Shown piece after piece: positions 14,987 through 22,678 of a stretch of DNA of 24,981 nucleotides. The first letter of the stretch is position 1. The number at the start of each line of letters is the position of its first letter. Both the position numbers and the translations under genes were made by a program. This DNA is from Oscillospiraceae bacterium (lineage in GTDB: Bacteria > Bacillota > Clostridia > Oscillospirales > Ruminococcaceae): the NCBI GenBank assembly GCA_020024235.1, contig JAHHUA010000007.1, positions 1-24,981 of the forward strand, read 5' to 3'. The notes under the pieces were generated by a model that worked only from the letters and a program-made list of their open reading frames with translations, was not told the DNA's origin and ran no database searches.

Positions 14987-16246
14987 TTGGACAGTGGTCC
15001 GGTGATGTATGTTGTACTTATTGTACTGATTTTCTTGTCAGGATTTTTTTCCTCAAGTGAAACCGCTTACGCATCTCTTAACAAAATAAGAATTAAAAAC
15101 TATGCGGAAAACGGAAACAAAAAAGCAAAAACTGCTTTAGATGTAGCAGAAAGATTTGAAGAAATGATATCTGCTATTTTGATCGGAAACAATGTGGTTA
15201 ATATTGCTGCTTCTTCTATAGGAACAGTTCTTGCCACTGCTATGTTGGGCGAAGCCTACGGTCCCTTGGTTTCCACAGTTGTAATGACTATTTTAGTGCT
15301 TATTTTCGGAGAAGTTCTCCCTAAATGCTATGGTAAACAAAACAGTGAAGTTATTGCCTTAAATGTAGGTGGTATTCTTAAATTCCTGATGAAACTGTTT
15401 ACCCCATTTATTTTCCTCTTGGTTAAAATGCAAAACCTTATAACAAAGCTTACTTCTAAAAATAAAGGTGCAGCAGAACCAAGCGTAACTGAGGAAGAAC
15501 TTATGTATATCATTGAAAACATTGAAGAGGAAGGCGTTATAAACGAAGATGAAAGTGAACTTGTACAGTCTGCCCTCAAATTTAATGATATAACCGTAAA
15601 AGAAGTGCTGACTCACAGAGTTGATATTGCAGCAGTTGATATTAACGATGACATTAACAATGTCATTGACCTTGTAATAAAGGAACGTTTCTCCCGTATG
15701 CCGGTGTATGACAAAACTATCGACAAAATTGTGGGTATTTTGCATACAAAAGATCTTATGGAAGCAAAAATTTTGGGTAAAGAAATTGATTTAAGAAAAA
15801 TGATTTCCAAACCTATTTTTGTTCATAAAACCAAAAAGATATTTGAACTTCTTAACGAATTTAAGAGTAACAAGCACCATATTGCAATTGTAACCGACGA
15901 TTACGGCGGTACCATGGGAATTGTTACAATGGAAGATATGTTGGAAGAACTTGTAGGCGAAATTTGGGACGAAGACGAAATTGCTGTTAATGATATTACA
16001 AAAACCACGGATAATTCCTATGTAGTAAACGGCGACACAAGTATTTCCGACTTCATGGAAAATTTAGGCCTTAATGATAAAGATATAGATACCGATTACG
16101 ATTATGTAAGCGGATGGGTTTTGGAAATGCTGGGTCATATCCCCGAGGTTGACGAGTACTTTACTTTTAATGATTTGAAAGTTACTGTCACCCAAATGGA
16201 TGACAACAGAGTTGTTAAACTTAGAATAGACAAAATCCTTGTGTAA
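14987..16246 (+). CDS. CNNM/CBS-domain membrane protein (HlyC/CorC family transporter)
   Basis: This 419-residue protein has an N-terminal CNNM membrane domain: SGFFSSSETAYASLNKIRI, with about four hydrophobic segments up to residue 145. A CBS pair follows (VLTHRVDIAAVDIND and ... KIFELLNEFKSNKHHIAIVTDDYGGTMGIVTMEDMLEELVGEI), then a CorC_HlyC domain. Homologues are implicated in Mg2+/cation efflux or ion homeostasis; the older label hemolysin is historical. The start is TTG at 14987, with GGAGTGAT (14973-14980) upstream. An in-frame TTG at 14966 precedes the ribosome site. I see no clear terminator between pnp and this gene. Confidence 0.9.
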   Translation: MDSGPVMYVVLIVLIFLSGFFSSSETAYASLNKIRIKNYAENGNKKAKTALDVAERFEEMISAILIGNNVVNIAASSIGTVLATAMLGEAYGPLVSTVVMTILVLIFGEVLPKCYGKQNSEVIALNVGGILKFLMKLFTPFIFLLVKMQNLITKLTSKNKGAAEPSVTEEELMYIIENIEEEGVINEDESELVQSALKFNDITVKEVLTHRVDIAAVDINDDINNVIDLVIKERFSRMPVYDKTIDKIVGILHTKDLMEAKILGKEIDLRKMISKPIFVHKTKKIFELLNEFKSNKHHIAIVTDDYGGTMGIVTMEDMLEELVGEIWDEDEIAVNDITKTTDNSYVVNGDTSISDFMENLGLNDKDIDTDYDYVSGWVLEMLGHIPEVDEYFTFNDLKVTVTQMDDNRVVKLRIDKILV

Positions 16247-16311
16247 TCAGAACACATACATTTGCACTTACGAACTTATCCTGTTAATTTTGTTTTTTTC
16301 TTTAAATTCTA

Positions 16312-16340
16312 TTGACAAAACCATTTATTATGTATATAAT
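16312..16340 (+). promoter_or_regulatory. consensus sigma-A promoter of yceD-rpmF
   Basis: TTGACA (16312-16317), a 17-base spacer and TATAAT (16335-16340) form a perfect vegetative promoter. Transcription would start near 16347, about 50 bases before yceD. It is the strongest promoter in the window, which fits a ribosomal protein operon. Confidence 0.9.
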
Positions 16341-16396
16341 ATTCAGGTAGTCTGTGTTTATAGGACTTTATAAAATTTAAAACGGATTGGTGAGAT

Positions 16397-16894
16397 ATGC
16401 TTATTAATATTAAACGTCTCTTTGATGTTGATGGAGAGGTTGTACCACTCACAGACAACCTTGACATTTCTGATGTGGAGCATTGGGGCGTTCATCCTTT
16501 TAAATGTCCCATCGAAATTCACGGAGAAATAAGAAATACTGCCGGTGTGGTTGTTCTTACTTATGAAGCTGACTATGCCACAGATATTCCCTGTGACCGT
16601 TGTCTTGAATCGGTTCACAAAGTATATAAGACAAAATTTACTCACACTCTTGTGGACAAACTCTACAATGAAGATGATCAGGAAAATTATATTTTAGTCG
16701 AAAACGGTGAACTTGATTTATCTGAACTGGTAAGCTCTGATATTATTTTGGAACTTCCCGGTAAAAACCTCTGCAAAGAGGACTGTAATGGATTATGCCC
16801 AAAATGCGGCATAAATCTGAACAAAGAAACTTGTAATTGTACAACCAAAGAAGTAGATCCACGATTGGCTCCCCTTCTGGAGTTGCTTAACTAA
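16397..16894 (+). CDS. yceD: YceD/DUF177 family protein
   Basis: This 165-residue DUF177 protein is the usual partner gene of rpmF. Family members are linked to 23S rRNA or ribosome accumulation. The DUF177 core is seen in CDRCLESV (about residues 64-71), and a Cys-rich tail reads CKEDCNGLCPKCGINLNKETCNC, near residues 128-150, resembling a zinc-binding knuckle. The C-terminal DPRLAPLLEL ending is typical. The ATG has GGTGAG upstream. The rpmF ATG follows the stop by 36 bases, under the same consensus promoter and terminator. The precise molecular role is unsettled. Confidence 0.9.
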   Translation: MLINIKRLFDVDGEVVPLTDNLDISDVEHWGVHPFKCPIEIHGEIRNTAGVVVLTYEADYATDIPCDRCLESVHKVYKTKFTHTLVDKLYNEDDQENYILVENGELDLSELVSSDIILELPGKNLCKEDCNGLCPKCGINLNKETCNCTTKEVDPRLAPLLELLN

Positions 16895-16930
16895 TTAAAT
16901 TATTATTGTCTTTAAAGGGAGGTGCTAACC

Positions 16931-17119
16931 ATGGGAATAGGACCAAAGAGAAAAATATCCAGAAAACGCAGAGACACAAGACGTTCCAGCGTATGGAAAC
17001 TTACTGCACCTGCTTTCTGCAGATGTGACCACTGCGGTGAACTCAAACTCGCTCACAGAGTATGCCAAAACTGCGGTTATTACAAAGGCAGAGAAGTTAT
17101 TAAAATGGATGCTGAATAA
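16931..17119 (+). CDS. rpmF: 50S ribosomal protein L32
   Basis: This 62-residue zinc-ribbon ribosomal protein has PKRKISRKRRDTRRSS at the N-terminus and two CxxC pairs, CDHC and CQNC, so it is the Zn-binding (C+) form. The family usually begins MAVPKRK; here it begins MGIGPKRK, a small change at the very end. The start at 16931 has the strong ribosome site GGGAGGTG 7 bases upstream. An in-frame ATG-free extension to 16922 is rejected because it would overlap that site. It ends the yceD-rpmF operon ahead of a strong terminator. Confidence 0.95.
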   Translation: MGIGPKRKISRKRRDTRRSSVWKLTAPAFCRCDHCGELKLAHRVCQNCGYYKGREVIKMDAE

Positions 17120-17129
17120 TCCAAGAAAT

Positions 17130-17170
17130 AATAGAGGTGGTGAAGTATCCACCTCTATTTTTTTATTTAT
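17130..17170 (+). terminator. intrinsic terminator of the yceD-rpmF operon
   Basis: An 11-bp stem (17130-17140 with 17149-17159) contains GAGGTGG / CCACCTC, has an 8-base loop, and is followed by a T-rich tail. Confidence 0.92.
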
Positions 17171-17195
17171 TTAATAAGTGCTAGGAGGAATTTTA

Positions 17196-18503
17196 TTGCC
17201 TGTTAAAATACTGTCAGTTGACAAAAATTCGCCAGCCCAAAAAGCCGGTATTAAAAGCGGCGATATAATAGTAAGTATAAACGGACATAAAATTCGTGAT
17301 GTCCTGGATTACAGATTTTATATGACCGAAAAGAAACTGGATATTGCCCTCACAAACGGTATTTTAACCGTTAAAAAAGGTCAGTACGATGATTTGGGTC
17401 TGGAATTTGAAACATATCTTATGGATAAACAGCATTCATGCAGAAATAAATGTATTTTCTGTTTTGTGGATCAAATGCCAAAGGGAATGAGAGAGAGCCT
17501 TTATTTTAAAGATGACGATGAAAGACTTTCATTTCTTTTCGGAAATTATATCACCCTTACCAATTTAAGTGATGAGGATATTCAAAGAATTATAGATATG
17601 CATATAAGCCCTGTGAACATCTCTGTCCACACAACAAACCCTGAGCTTAGAGTTAAAATGATGGCAAACCCCAAAGCTGCTACATCACTTAAATATCTTA
17701 AAACCCTTACAGATGCAGGAATTAAGGTAAACAGCCAGTTGGTTCTGTGTCCCGGTATAAATGACGGTGATGAACTTAAACGCAGTTTAGAGGACTTATC
17801 TTCTATGTATCCGCACCTTCAAACCATTTCCTGTGTACCTGTGGGACTTACTGACTACAGAGATGGCCTTTATGAGTTAAAGCCCTACAACAAACAAACA
17901 GCAGGAGAAACTATAGATATAATTCATGAATTTGCAGATAAAATGGAGCAAAAATACGGTGAGCGTTTAGCCTACCCTTCTGATGAATTTTTCCTGAAAG
18001 CTGAAAGACCTCTCCCCGATTATGAATATTATGGAGAATTTAATCAGCTGGAAAACGGTGTGGGACTTTTGGCTATTTTACAAAGAGAATTTGATGATGC
18101 CATGTCTCTTAATGAGCCCCATGATAAAAAACGCTCAGTATCCATTGCCACAGGTGTAGCTGCATACCCCTTTATAAAAAAATTAGCTGAAAAAGCTATG
18201 GAGGTTTATCCTAATTTAAATGTCAAAGTTTATGAAATCATTAACAACTTTTTTGGACATAATATAACTGTAGCCGGACTTATTACCGGTACTGACTTAA
18301 TTGACCAGTTAAAAGATAAAGATTTAGGAACTGAACTTATTATTCCATCTGTAATGCTTAAATATCAGGAAAATATGTTTCTTGACAGCAAAACTTTAGA
18401 AGAAGTGGAATCTAAATTAAATATAAAAATAACTGTTATAGAGCCTGACGGTTTTGAACTTTTAGGTGCTATGACAGGTGATGAAGAACTTTTGGATTAT
18501 TAG
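17196..18503 (+). CDS. DUF512 family protein: PDZ plus radical SAM-like
   Basis: This 435-residue cytoplasmic protein of unknown reaction begins with a PDZ domain (about residues 1-65, SPAQKAGIKSGDIIVSINGH). A radical SAM-type cluster CRNKCIFCF follows (Cys82, Cys86, Cys89, spacing CxxxCxxC) and then FVDQMPKGMRESLYFKDDDERLSFLFGNYITLTN, the DUF512 hallmark. The C-terminal DUF512 domain fills the second half. The gene is commonly next to der in Clostridia, as here (17 bases upstream). The start is TTG at 17196, 7 bases after AGGAGG; a GTG at 17178 lies before the ribosome site. No promoter is evident after the rpmF terminator. Confidence 0.9.
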   Translation: MPVKILSVDKNSPAQKAGIKSGDIIVSINGHKIRDVLDYRFYMTEKKLDIALTNGILTVKKGQYDDLGLEFETYLMDKQHSCRNKCIFCFVDQMPKGMRESLYFKDDDERLSFLFGNYITLTNLSDEDIQRIIDMHISPVNISVHTTNPELRVKMMANPKAATSLKYLKTLTDAGIKVNSQLVLCPGINDGDELKRSLEDLSSMYPHLQTISCVPVGLTDYRDGLYELKPYNKQTAGETIDIIHEFADKMEQKYGERLAYPSDEFFLKAERPLPDYEYYGEFNQLENGVGLLAILQREFDDAMSLNEPHDKKRSVSIATGVAAYPFIKKLAEKAMEVYPNLNVKVYEIINNFFGHNITVAGLITGTDLIDQLKDKDLGTELIIPSVMLKYQENMFLDSKTLEEVESKLNIKITVIEPDGFELLGAMTGDEELLDY

Positions 18504-18520
18504 AAAGGAGGAGTTATACA

Positions 18521-19861
18521 ATGTCTAAACCTATTGTAGCTGTGGTTGGGCGTCCTAATGTGGGTAAATCCACACTTTTTAACAAGCTTATCGGTAAAAA
18601 ACTGTCCATAGTCAAAGACACTCCGGGTGTTACCAGAGACCGAATTTATGCTCCCTGTGAATGGAGAAATAAAGAGGTAATGTTAATAGACACAGGCGGT
18701 ATTGAACCTTATTCCGATGACATTATTCTCTCACAAATGAGAAAACAGGCTCAGATTGCCATAGACAGTGCAGATGTTATTATTTTAGTAACTGATGTAA
18801 AAAGCGGTATTACATCCACCGACCAGGAAGTGGCTACTATGCTGCTTAAAAGCTCTAAACCAGTTGTACTCTGTGTAAATAAATGTGATACTATCGGTGA
18901 GCCTCCCCCTGAGTTTTATGAATTTTATAATTTAGGTATTGGCGACCCGGTAGCTGTATCTTCAGTTCATGGACATGGTACAGGTGATTTACTTGATGCA
19001 GTTTATGAGCACATTGACTTTGACAAACAAGATGATTATGAAGAAGAATACACCAAAGTTGCCCTTATCGGAAAACCAAATGTGGGAAAATCTTCACTTA
19101 TTAACTATATTGTAGGAGAAGAACGAGTAATTGTTTCAGATATAGCAGGTACCACCAGAGATTCTACAGATACAGTTGTAGAAAATCAATGGGGTAAATA
19201 TGTTTTTATTGATACAGCAGGTATCAGGAAAAAATCCAAAGTTGATGAAGATATAGAAAAATACAGTGTACTCCGTTCATACATGGCAGTAGACAGAGCA
19301 CAAGTGTGCATTATTATGATTGATGCCACAGAAGGCTTTACAGAGCAAGACTCCAAAATTGCAGGCTATGCTCATGAACAGGGAAAAGCCTGCATTATTG
19401 CTGTTAATAAATGGGACGCCATAGAAAAAGACGGAAATACAATGAAAGAATTTGAAGAAAAACTGTCTGTTGATTTTGGATTCATGTCTTACGCACCATT
19501 TATATTTATATCTGCAAAAACCGGTCAACGAGTTGATAATATTTATGAAATGATTAATGCAGTAAATGCAAATAATGCAATGAGAATTACCACAGGTGTA
19601 TTAAATGACATTTTAGCATATGCTACAGCCAGAGTTCAGCCTCCTTCTGACAAGGGAAAACGCTTGAAGATTTATTATATGACACAGGTATCTACCCGAC
19701 CACCTACATTTATTTCCTTTGTAAACAAAGCTGACCTATATCATTATTCTTATCAAAGATATATTGAAAATCAAATTAGAGAAGCATTTGGATTAAAAGG
19801 AACACCAATCAGATTTATTACCCGTGAAAGAGATGAAAATGACACTCATCCAATTAAATAA
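18521..19861 (+). CDS. der: ribosome biogenesis GTPase Der (EngA)
   Basis: This essential GTPase matures the 50S subunit. It has two tandem G domains: the first with GRPNVGKS (residues 10-17), DTPGVTRD, DTGGI and NKCD, the second with GKPNVGKS, DIAGTTRD, DTAGI and NKWD. A C-terminal KH-like domain (RLKIYYMTQVSTRPPTFISFVN ... GTPIRFITR) follows. The length of 446 residues is normal. AAAGGAGG lies just upstream. It is probably co-transcribed with the DUF512 gene and ends at the shared bidirectional terminator. Confidence 0.97.
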   Translation: MSKPIVAVVGRPNVGKSTLFNKLIGKKLSIVKDTPGVTRDRIYAPCEWRNKEVMLIDTGGIEPYSDDIILSQMRKQAQIAIDSADVIILVTDVKSGITSTDQEVATMLLKSSKPVVLCVNKCDTIGEPPPEFYEFYNLGIGDPVAVSSVHGHGTGDLLDAVYEHIDFDKQDDYEEEYTKVALIGKPNVGKSSLINYIVGEERVIVSDIAGTTRDSTDTVVENQWGKYVFIDTAGIRKKSKVDEDIEKYSVLRSYMAVDRAQVCIIMIDATEGFTEQDSKIAGYAHEQGKACIIAVNKWDAIEKDGNTMKEFEEKLSVDFGFMSYAPFIFISAKTGQRVDNIYEMINAVNANNAMRITTGVLNDILAYATARVQPPSDKGKRLKIYYMTQVSTRPPTFISFVNKADLYHYSYQRYIENQIREAFGLKGTPIRFITRERDENDTHPIK

Positions 19862-19950
19862 AACAAAATACCTGTTTTAAACTTCTTTAAATTATACTAA
19901 AGTTTTACTTTGTCAAATCCTATAACTTTAATTCGTAAGGTATTTATGCA

Positions 19951-19979
19951 AAAAAGCCACCGAATAAACGGTGGCTTTT
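19951..19979. terminator. bidirectional intrinsic terminator between der and the che operon
   Basis: An 11-bp stem (19952-19962 with 19969-19979) built on AAAAGCCACCG / CGGTGGCTTTT has the 6-base loop AATAAA. A-tract and T-tract flanks serve both converging transcripts. Confidence 0.9.
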
Positions 19980-20008
19980 GTAATATAAATAATGCTTATT
20001 TTATAAAA

Positions 20009-20278
20009 TTAGTTTTGTTTTTCATTTTTTACTTCTTCTAGTGCTTTTACAATAGCTGTAATGGTATCATTTCTCGCCTGAAAGGGAATTTGGTCATAAG
20101 AGAGATAAATTTCTCCTGTATTGGTTGTAAAATATGAAGGTTTCACCATGTTAAGTGCTTTAGCCAAAGCTTGTTTGTACATAACATCATTTATTGAAAA
20201 TTCCTCATATTCTTCTTCCTTTTCTATCATTAAATTTAATTGTTCTTTAACATATTCTTCCATGAAATTTTTTACCAT
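20009..20278 (-). CDS. ComFB-like protein lacking the usual cysteines
   Basis: This 89-residue protein begins MVKNFMEEYVKEQ, close to the ComFB family opening, and keeps the family core: ALAKALNMVKPSYFTTNTGEIY, then FQARNDTITAIVKALEEV. Many ComFB proteins carry a CxxC-type metal site before this core; here that region reads FSINDVMYKQ without cysteine. ComFB-domain proteins have recently been linked to cyclic dinucleotide binding, and here the gene closes a chemotaxis operon 19 bases after cheB. A signalling or motility role is inferred. The ATG at 20278 is preferred over an upstream TTG because AGG is at the right distance. Confidence 0.75.
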   Translation of the reverse strand: MVKNFMEEYVKEQLNLMIEKEEEYEEFSINDVMYKQALAKALNMVKPSYFTTNTGEIYLSYDQIPFQARNDTITAIVKALEEVKNEKQN

Positions 20279-20297
20279 AATCAAAACCTACTTTCTA

Positions 20298-21332
20298 CTA
20301 TAAAAAAGCAGCTATTTGTGATGGAATCTGTGTAAGGCTGCACTGCTTTTCAACCGCACCTATGTTGTTTGCCACCATTGGCATACCATAGACTACACAG
20401 CTTTCTTTATCCTGGCCAATAGTATGAGCCCCAGTTTTTCTGATTTCCAAAAGACCCTTGGCACCGTCAGCTCCCATACCTGTAAGTATAACAGCTACAG
20501 CATTTTTTCCGGCAACTTTTGCTACAGAATCAAACAATACATCTACAGATGGGCAATGTCCACTTACTTTTTCTCCTTTAGTAAGCTTTACATAATATCC
20601 ATTCATATCCTTGGCTACAGTCATTTGTTGATCTCCTCCCGGAGCAATGAGAATTTTACCTCTCGTAACTCTATCCCCGTTTTGAGCTTCTACTACATTC
20701 ATTTTACAAATTTTATCTATTCTTTCAGCATACATTTTTGTAAATACAGGAGGCATATGTTGTACAATAACAATTCCTGGTGTAGTGGAGGGCAAATCCT
20801 GAACTACACTTAAAATAGCCTCTGTACCCCCTGTAGATGCACCGATAGCAATAATTTTATCATTGTTTGCTGTACTGAAATTTTTAGCCATGAGAGGCTT
20901 TGAAGATGCATCATGATGAACCAAAGATTTTTTGGGGACTCTTGCTGTAGCAGCAATTCGTATTTTTGCCACCATATCCTCACAAAACATATCCATATCT
21001 GCGGCAGTGGAAACCTTTGGTTTTCTTACAAAATCCACTGCTCCTGTATCCAAAGCTTCAAAAATGCTGATAGGTGCTGAACTTACAACTACAACAGGCA
21101 TTGGATGTTCAGGAATAAGTTTATGTAGAAATTCAATTCCGTTCATTCTGGGCATTTCAATATCAAGGGTAAGTACATCAGGGTGAAGAAGTTCTATTTT
21201 TTTTATTGCATCAAAGGGGTCAAAGGCTCTTCCTACCACTTCAATATGAGGGTCTTTATCCAAACCTCTTGCCAATGCTTCCCTAAAAACAACGGAGTCA
21301 TCTACTATTAGTACTTTTATTTTTTCTTCCAT
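20298..21332 (-). CDS. cheB: chemotaxis response regulator protein-glutamate methylesterase CheB
   Basis: CheB demethylates, and often deamidates, chemoreceptors to reset their sensitivity. The 344-residue protein has a receiver domain (VLIVDD at 7-12, phospho-acceptor Asp57 in LDIEMPRMNG, VRKP at the lysine site). A linker rich in Ala, Lys and Ser follows, and then the methylesterase domain with GASTGGTEA (catalytic Ser166), VQHMP (His192) and GMGADGAKG (Asp region). All expected catalytic residues are present. The ATG has GAGGTG 8 bases upstream. It lies in the operon cheA-cheW-cheR-cheB, 22 bases after cheR. Confidence 0.97.
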   Translation of the reverse strand: MEEKIKVLIVDDSVVFREALARGLDKDPHIEVVGRAFDPFDAIKKIELLHPDVLTLDIEMPRMNGIEFLHKLIPEHPMPVVVVSSAPISIFEALDTGAVDFVRKPKVSTAADMDMFCEDMVAKIRIAATARVPKKSLVHHDASSKPLMAKNFSTANNDKIIAIGASTGGTEAILSVVQDLPSTTPGIVIVQHMPPVFTKMYAERIDKICKMNVVEAQNGDRVTRGKILIAPGGDQQMTVAKDMNGYYVKLTKGEKVSGHCPSVDVLFDSVAKVAGKNAVAVILTGMGADGAKGLLEIRKTGAHTIGQDKESCVVYGMPMVANNIGAVEKQCSLTQIPSQIAAFL

Positions 21333-21354
21333 TTATTTGCACCTCACAACTCGA

Positions 21355-22161
21355 CTATTTCTGATAAATAGAAGGTTTTAAGTAATTTAAATTTGCTTTG
21401 TCTTTGTTTATGGATTCTGCATGACCAATTATTAAATATCCGCCCGGTTTAAGCAGTCTTGCAAATTTATTAACAAGTTCGTCTTTAGTTTGATTGTCAA
21501 AATAAATCATAACATTTCTGCAGAAAATTATATCCAAATTTCCCTTTACTTTTAAGTCTGATTTAAGATTTATTTGTCTAAAGATAACATCTTTTCTTAT
21601 ACTGTCCACAACTTGGTGTGAATCTTCAGATAATTTCTTAAAATATTTTTTTACCCAAGAAGGCGGAAGTGTCGCAACTGTTTCAGCAGAATAAACACCT
21701 TTTTTTGCTTTTTCCAAAACATTCATTGAAATATCACTTGCAAGAAGTTTTGTGTCATATTGGGACTTTTTGGAACCAAAATATTCACTCATACACATAG
21801 CTATATTATATGGTTCTTCACCGGAGGAGCTGGCTGCACACCAAGTTCTAAGCTCTTTTGACCTGGTATTTTTTTCCCATTTAGGCAGTATCACATTCAT
21901 CAAAAAGTCAAAATGTTCTTTTTCTCTCATAAAACTTGTATGATTTGTGGTAATCTTACCCAGCATAATATTGACTTCCGTGCCTGTTTTATCATTAAAA
22001 ACCATATCAAAATAATCTTTATAGCTTGTTAAGCCTTTTGAAGTCAAAACAGACCCTAATCTGTTTTCTACAAGTGTTTTCTTTTTTGACATATCAATGG
22101 CAAACTCTTTTTTTATACGAGCAGCTATTTCAGCATATTCTTTATCCGTAAGATATATCAT
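21355..22161 (-). CDS. cheR: chemotaxis protein methyltransferase CheR
   Basis: CheR methylates glutamates of chemoreceptors using S-adenosylmethionine. The 268-residue protein has the small N-terminal helical domain (about 1-75) and the methyltransferase fold with the SAM motif AASSGEEPYNIAM, LLASDISMNVLEKAKKGVY, IIFCRNVMIYFD and LKPGGYLIIGHAES, all diagnostic for CheR. There is no C-terminal TPR or pentapeptide extension. Its ribosome site (GAGAG) is weaker than its neighbours'. It lies 21 bases after cheW. Confidence 0.97.
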   Translation of the reverse strand: MIYLTDKEYAEIAARIKKEFAIDMSKKKTLVENRLGSVLTSKGLTSYKDYFDMVFNDKTGTEVNIMLGKITTNHTSFMREKEHFDFLMNVILPKWEKNTRSKELRTWCAASSSGEEPYNIAMCMSEYFGSKKSQYDTKLLASDISMNVLEKAKKGVYSAETVATLPPSWVKKYFKKLSEDSHQVVDSIRKDVIFRQINLKSDLKVKGNLDIIFCRNVMIYFDNQTKDELVNKFARLLKPGGYLIIGHAESINKDKANLNYLKPSIYQK

Positions 22162-22182
22162 AATCTCTCAGCTCACTTTTAC

Positions 22183-22665
22183 TTAATTAAAATTGCTTTG
22201 TGTAATTGCATCACTGAAAAGTTGTTCGCAATCCAATACTATATTTATTTGATTATTCACATTTGCCAGGTATTTAACAAATTTATTGCTGTTTATCTGT
22301 GAAAATTCCGGTACTGATGTGAGATTTTCGTCTGTAATTGTAATAACTTCTTCTATTGATTCAACAATAAGTGCAATAGAAAGATCATTTACCTGAATAA
22401 GAATAATTGAAGTTCTGTCATCATATGGCTTTGGTTCCTTACCGAATTTCATACTGACATCAATAGCAGGAACTACTTTACCTCTGGAGTTCAAAATACC
22501 CTTTATGTAATATGGCACACCGGGAACTCTTGTAATATGCTGCATTCCAATAATTTCTATTGTGTAAACAATTTCTATTCCATATCTTTGGTCTCCCACA
22601 TTGAAAGTTAAGATTTTTCCTTTCAAATCATCGTCATTATTAAGCGTAACTGTATTTTCAGTCAT
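22183..22665 (-). CDS. cheW: chemotaxis coupling protein CheW
   Basis: This 160-residue adaptor links receptors to the CheA kinase in the polar array. It is a single CheW SH3-like domain: ILTFNVGDQRYGIEIVYTIEII, ITRVPGVPYYIKGILNSRGKVVPAIDV, and a hydrophobic C-terminal strand set (VKYLANVNNQINIVLDCEQLF). The ATG has AAAGGAGGG upstream, a site that overlaps the cheA stop region, so cheA and cheW are tightly coupled (13 bases apart). Confidence 0.96.
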   Translation of the reverse strand: MTENTVTLNNDDDLKGKILTFNVGDQRYGIEIVYTIEIIGMQHITRVPGVPYYIKGILNSRGKVVPAIDVSMKFGKEPKPYDDRTSIILIQVNDLSIALIVESIEEVITITDENLTSVPEFSQINSNKFVKYLANVNNQINIVLDCEQLFSDAITQSNFN

Positions 22666-22678
22666 CTATATCCCTCCT

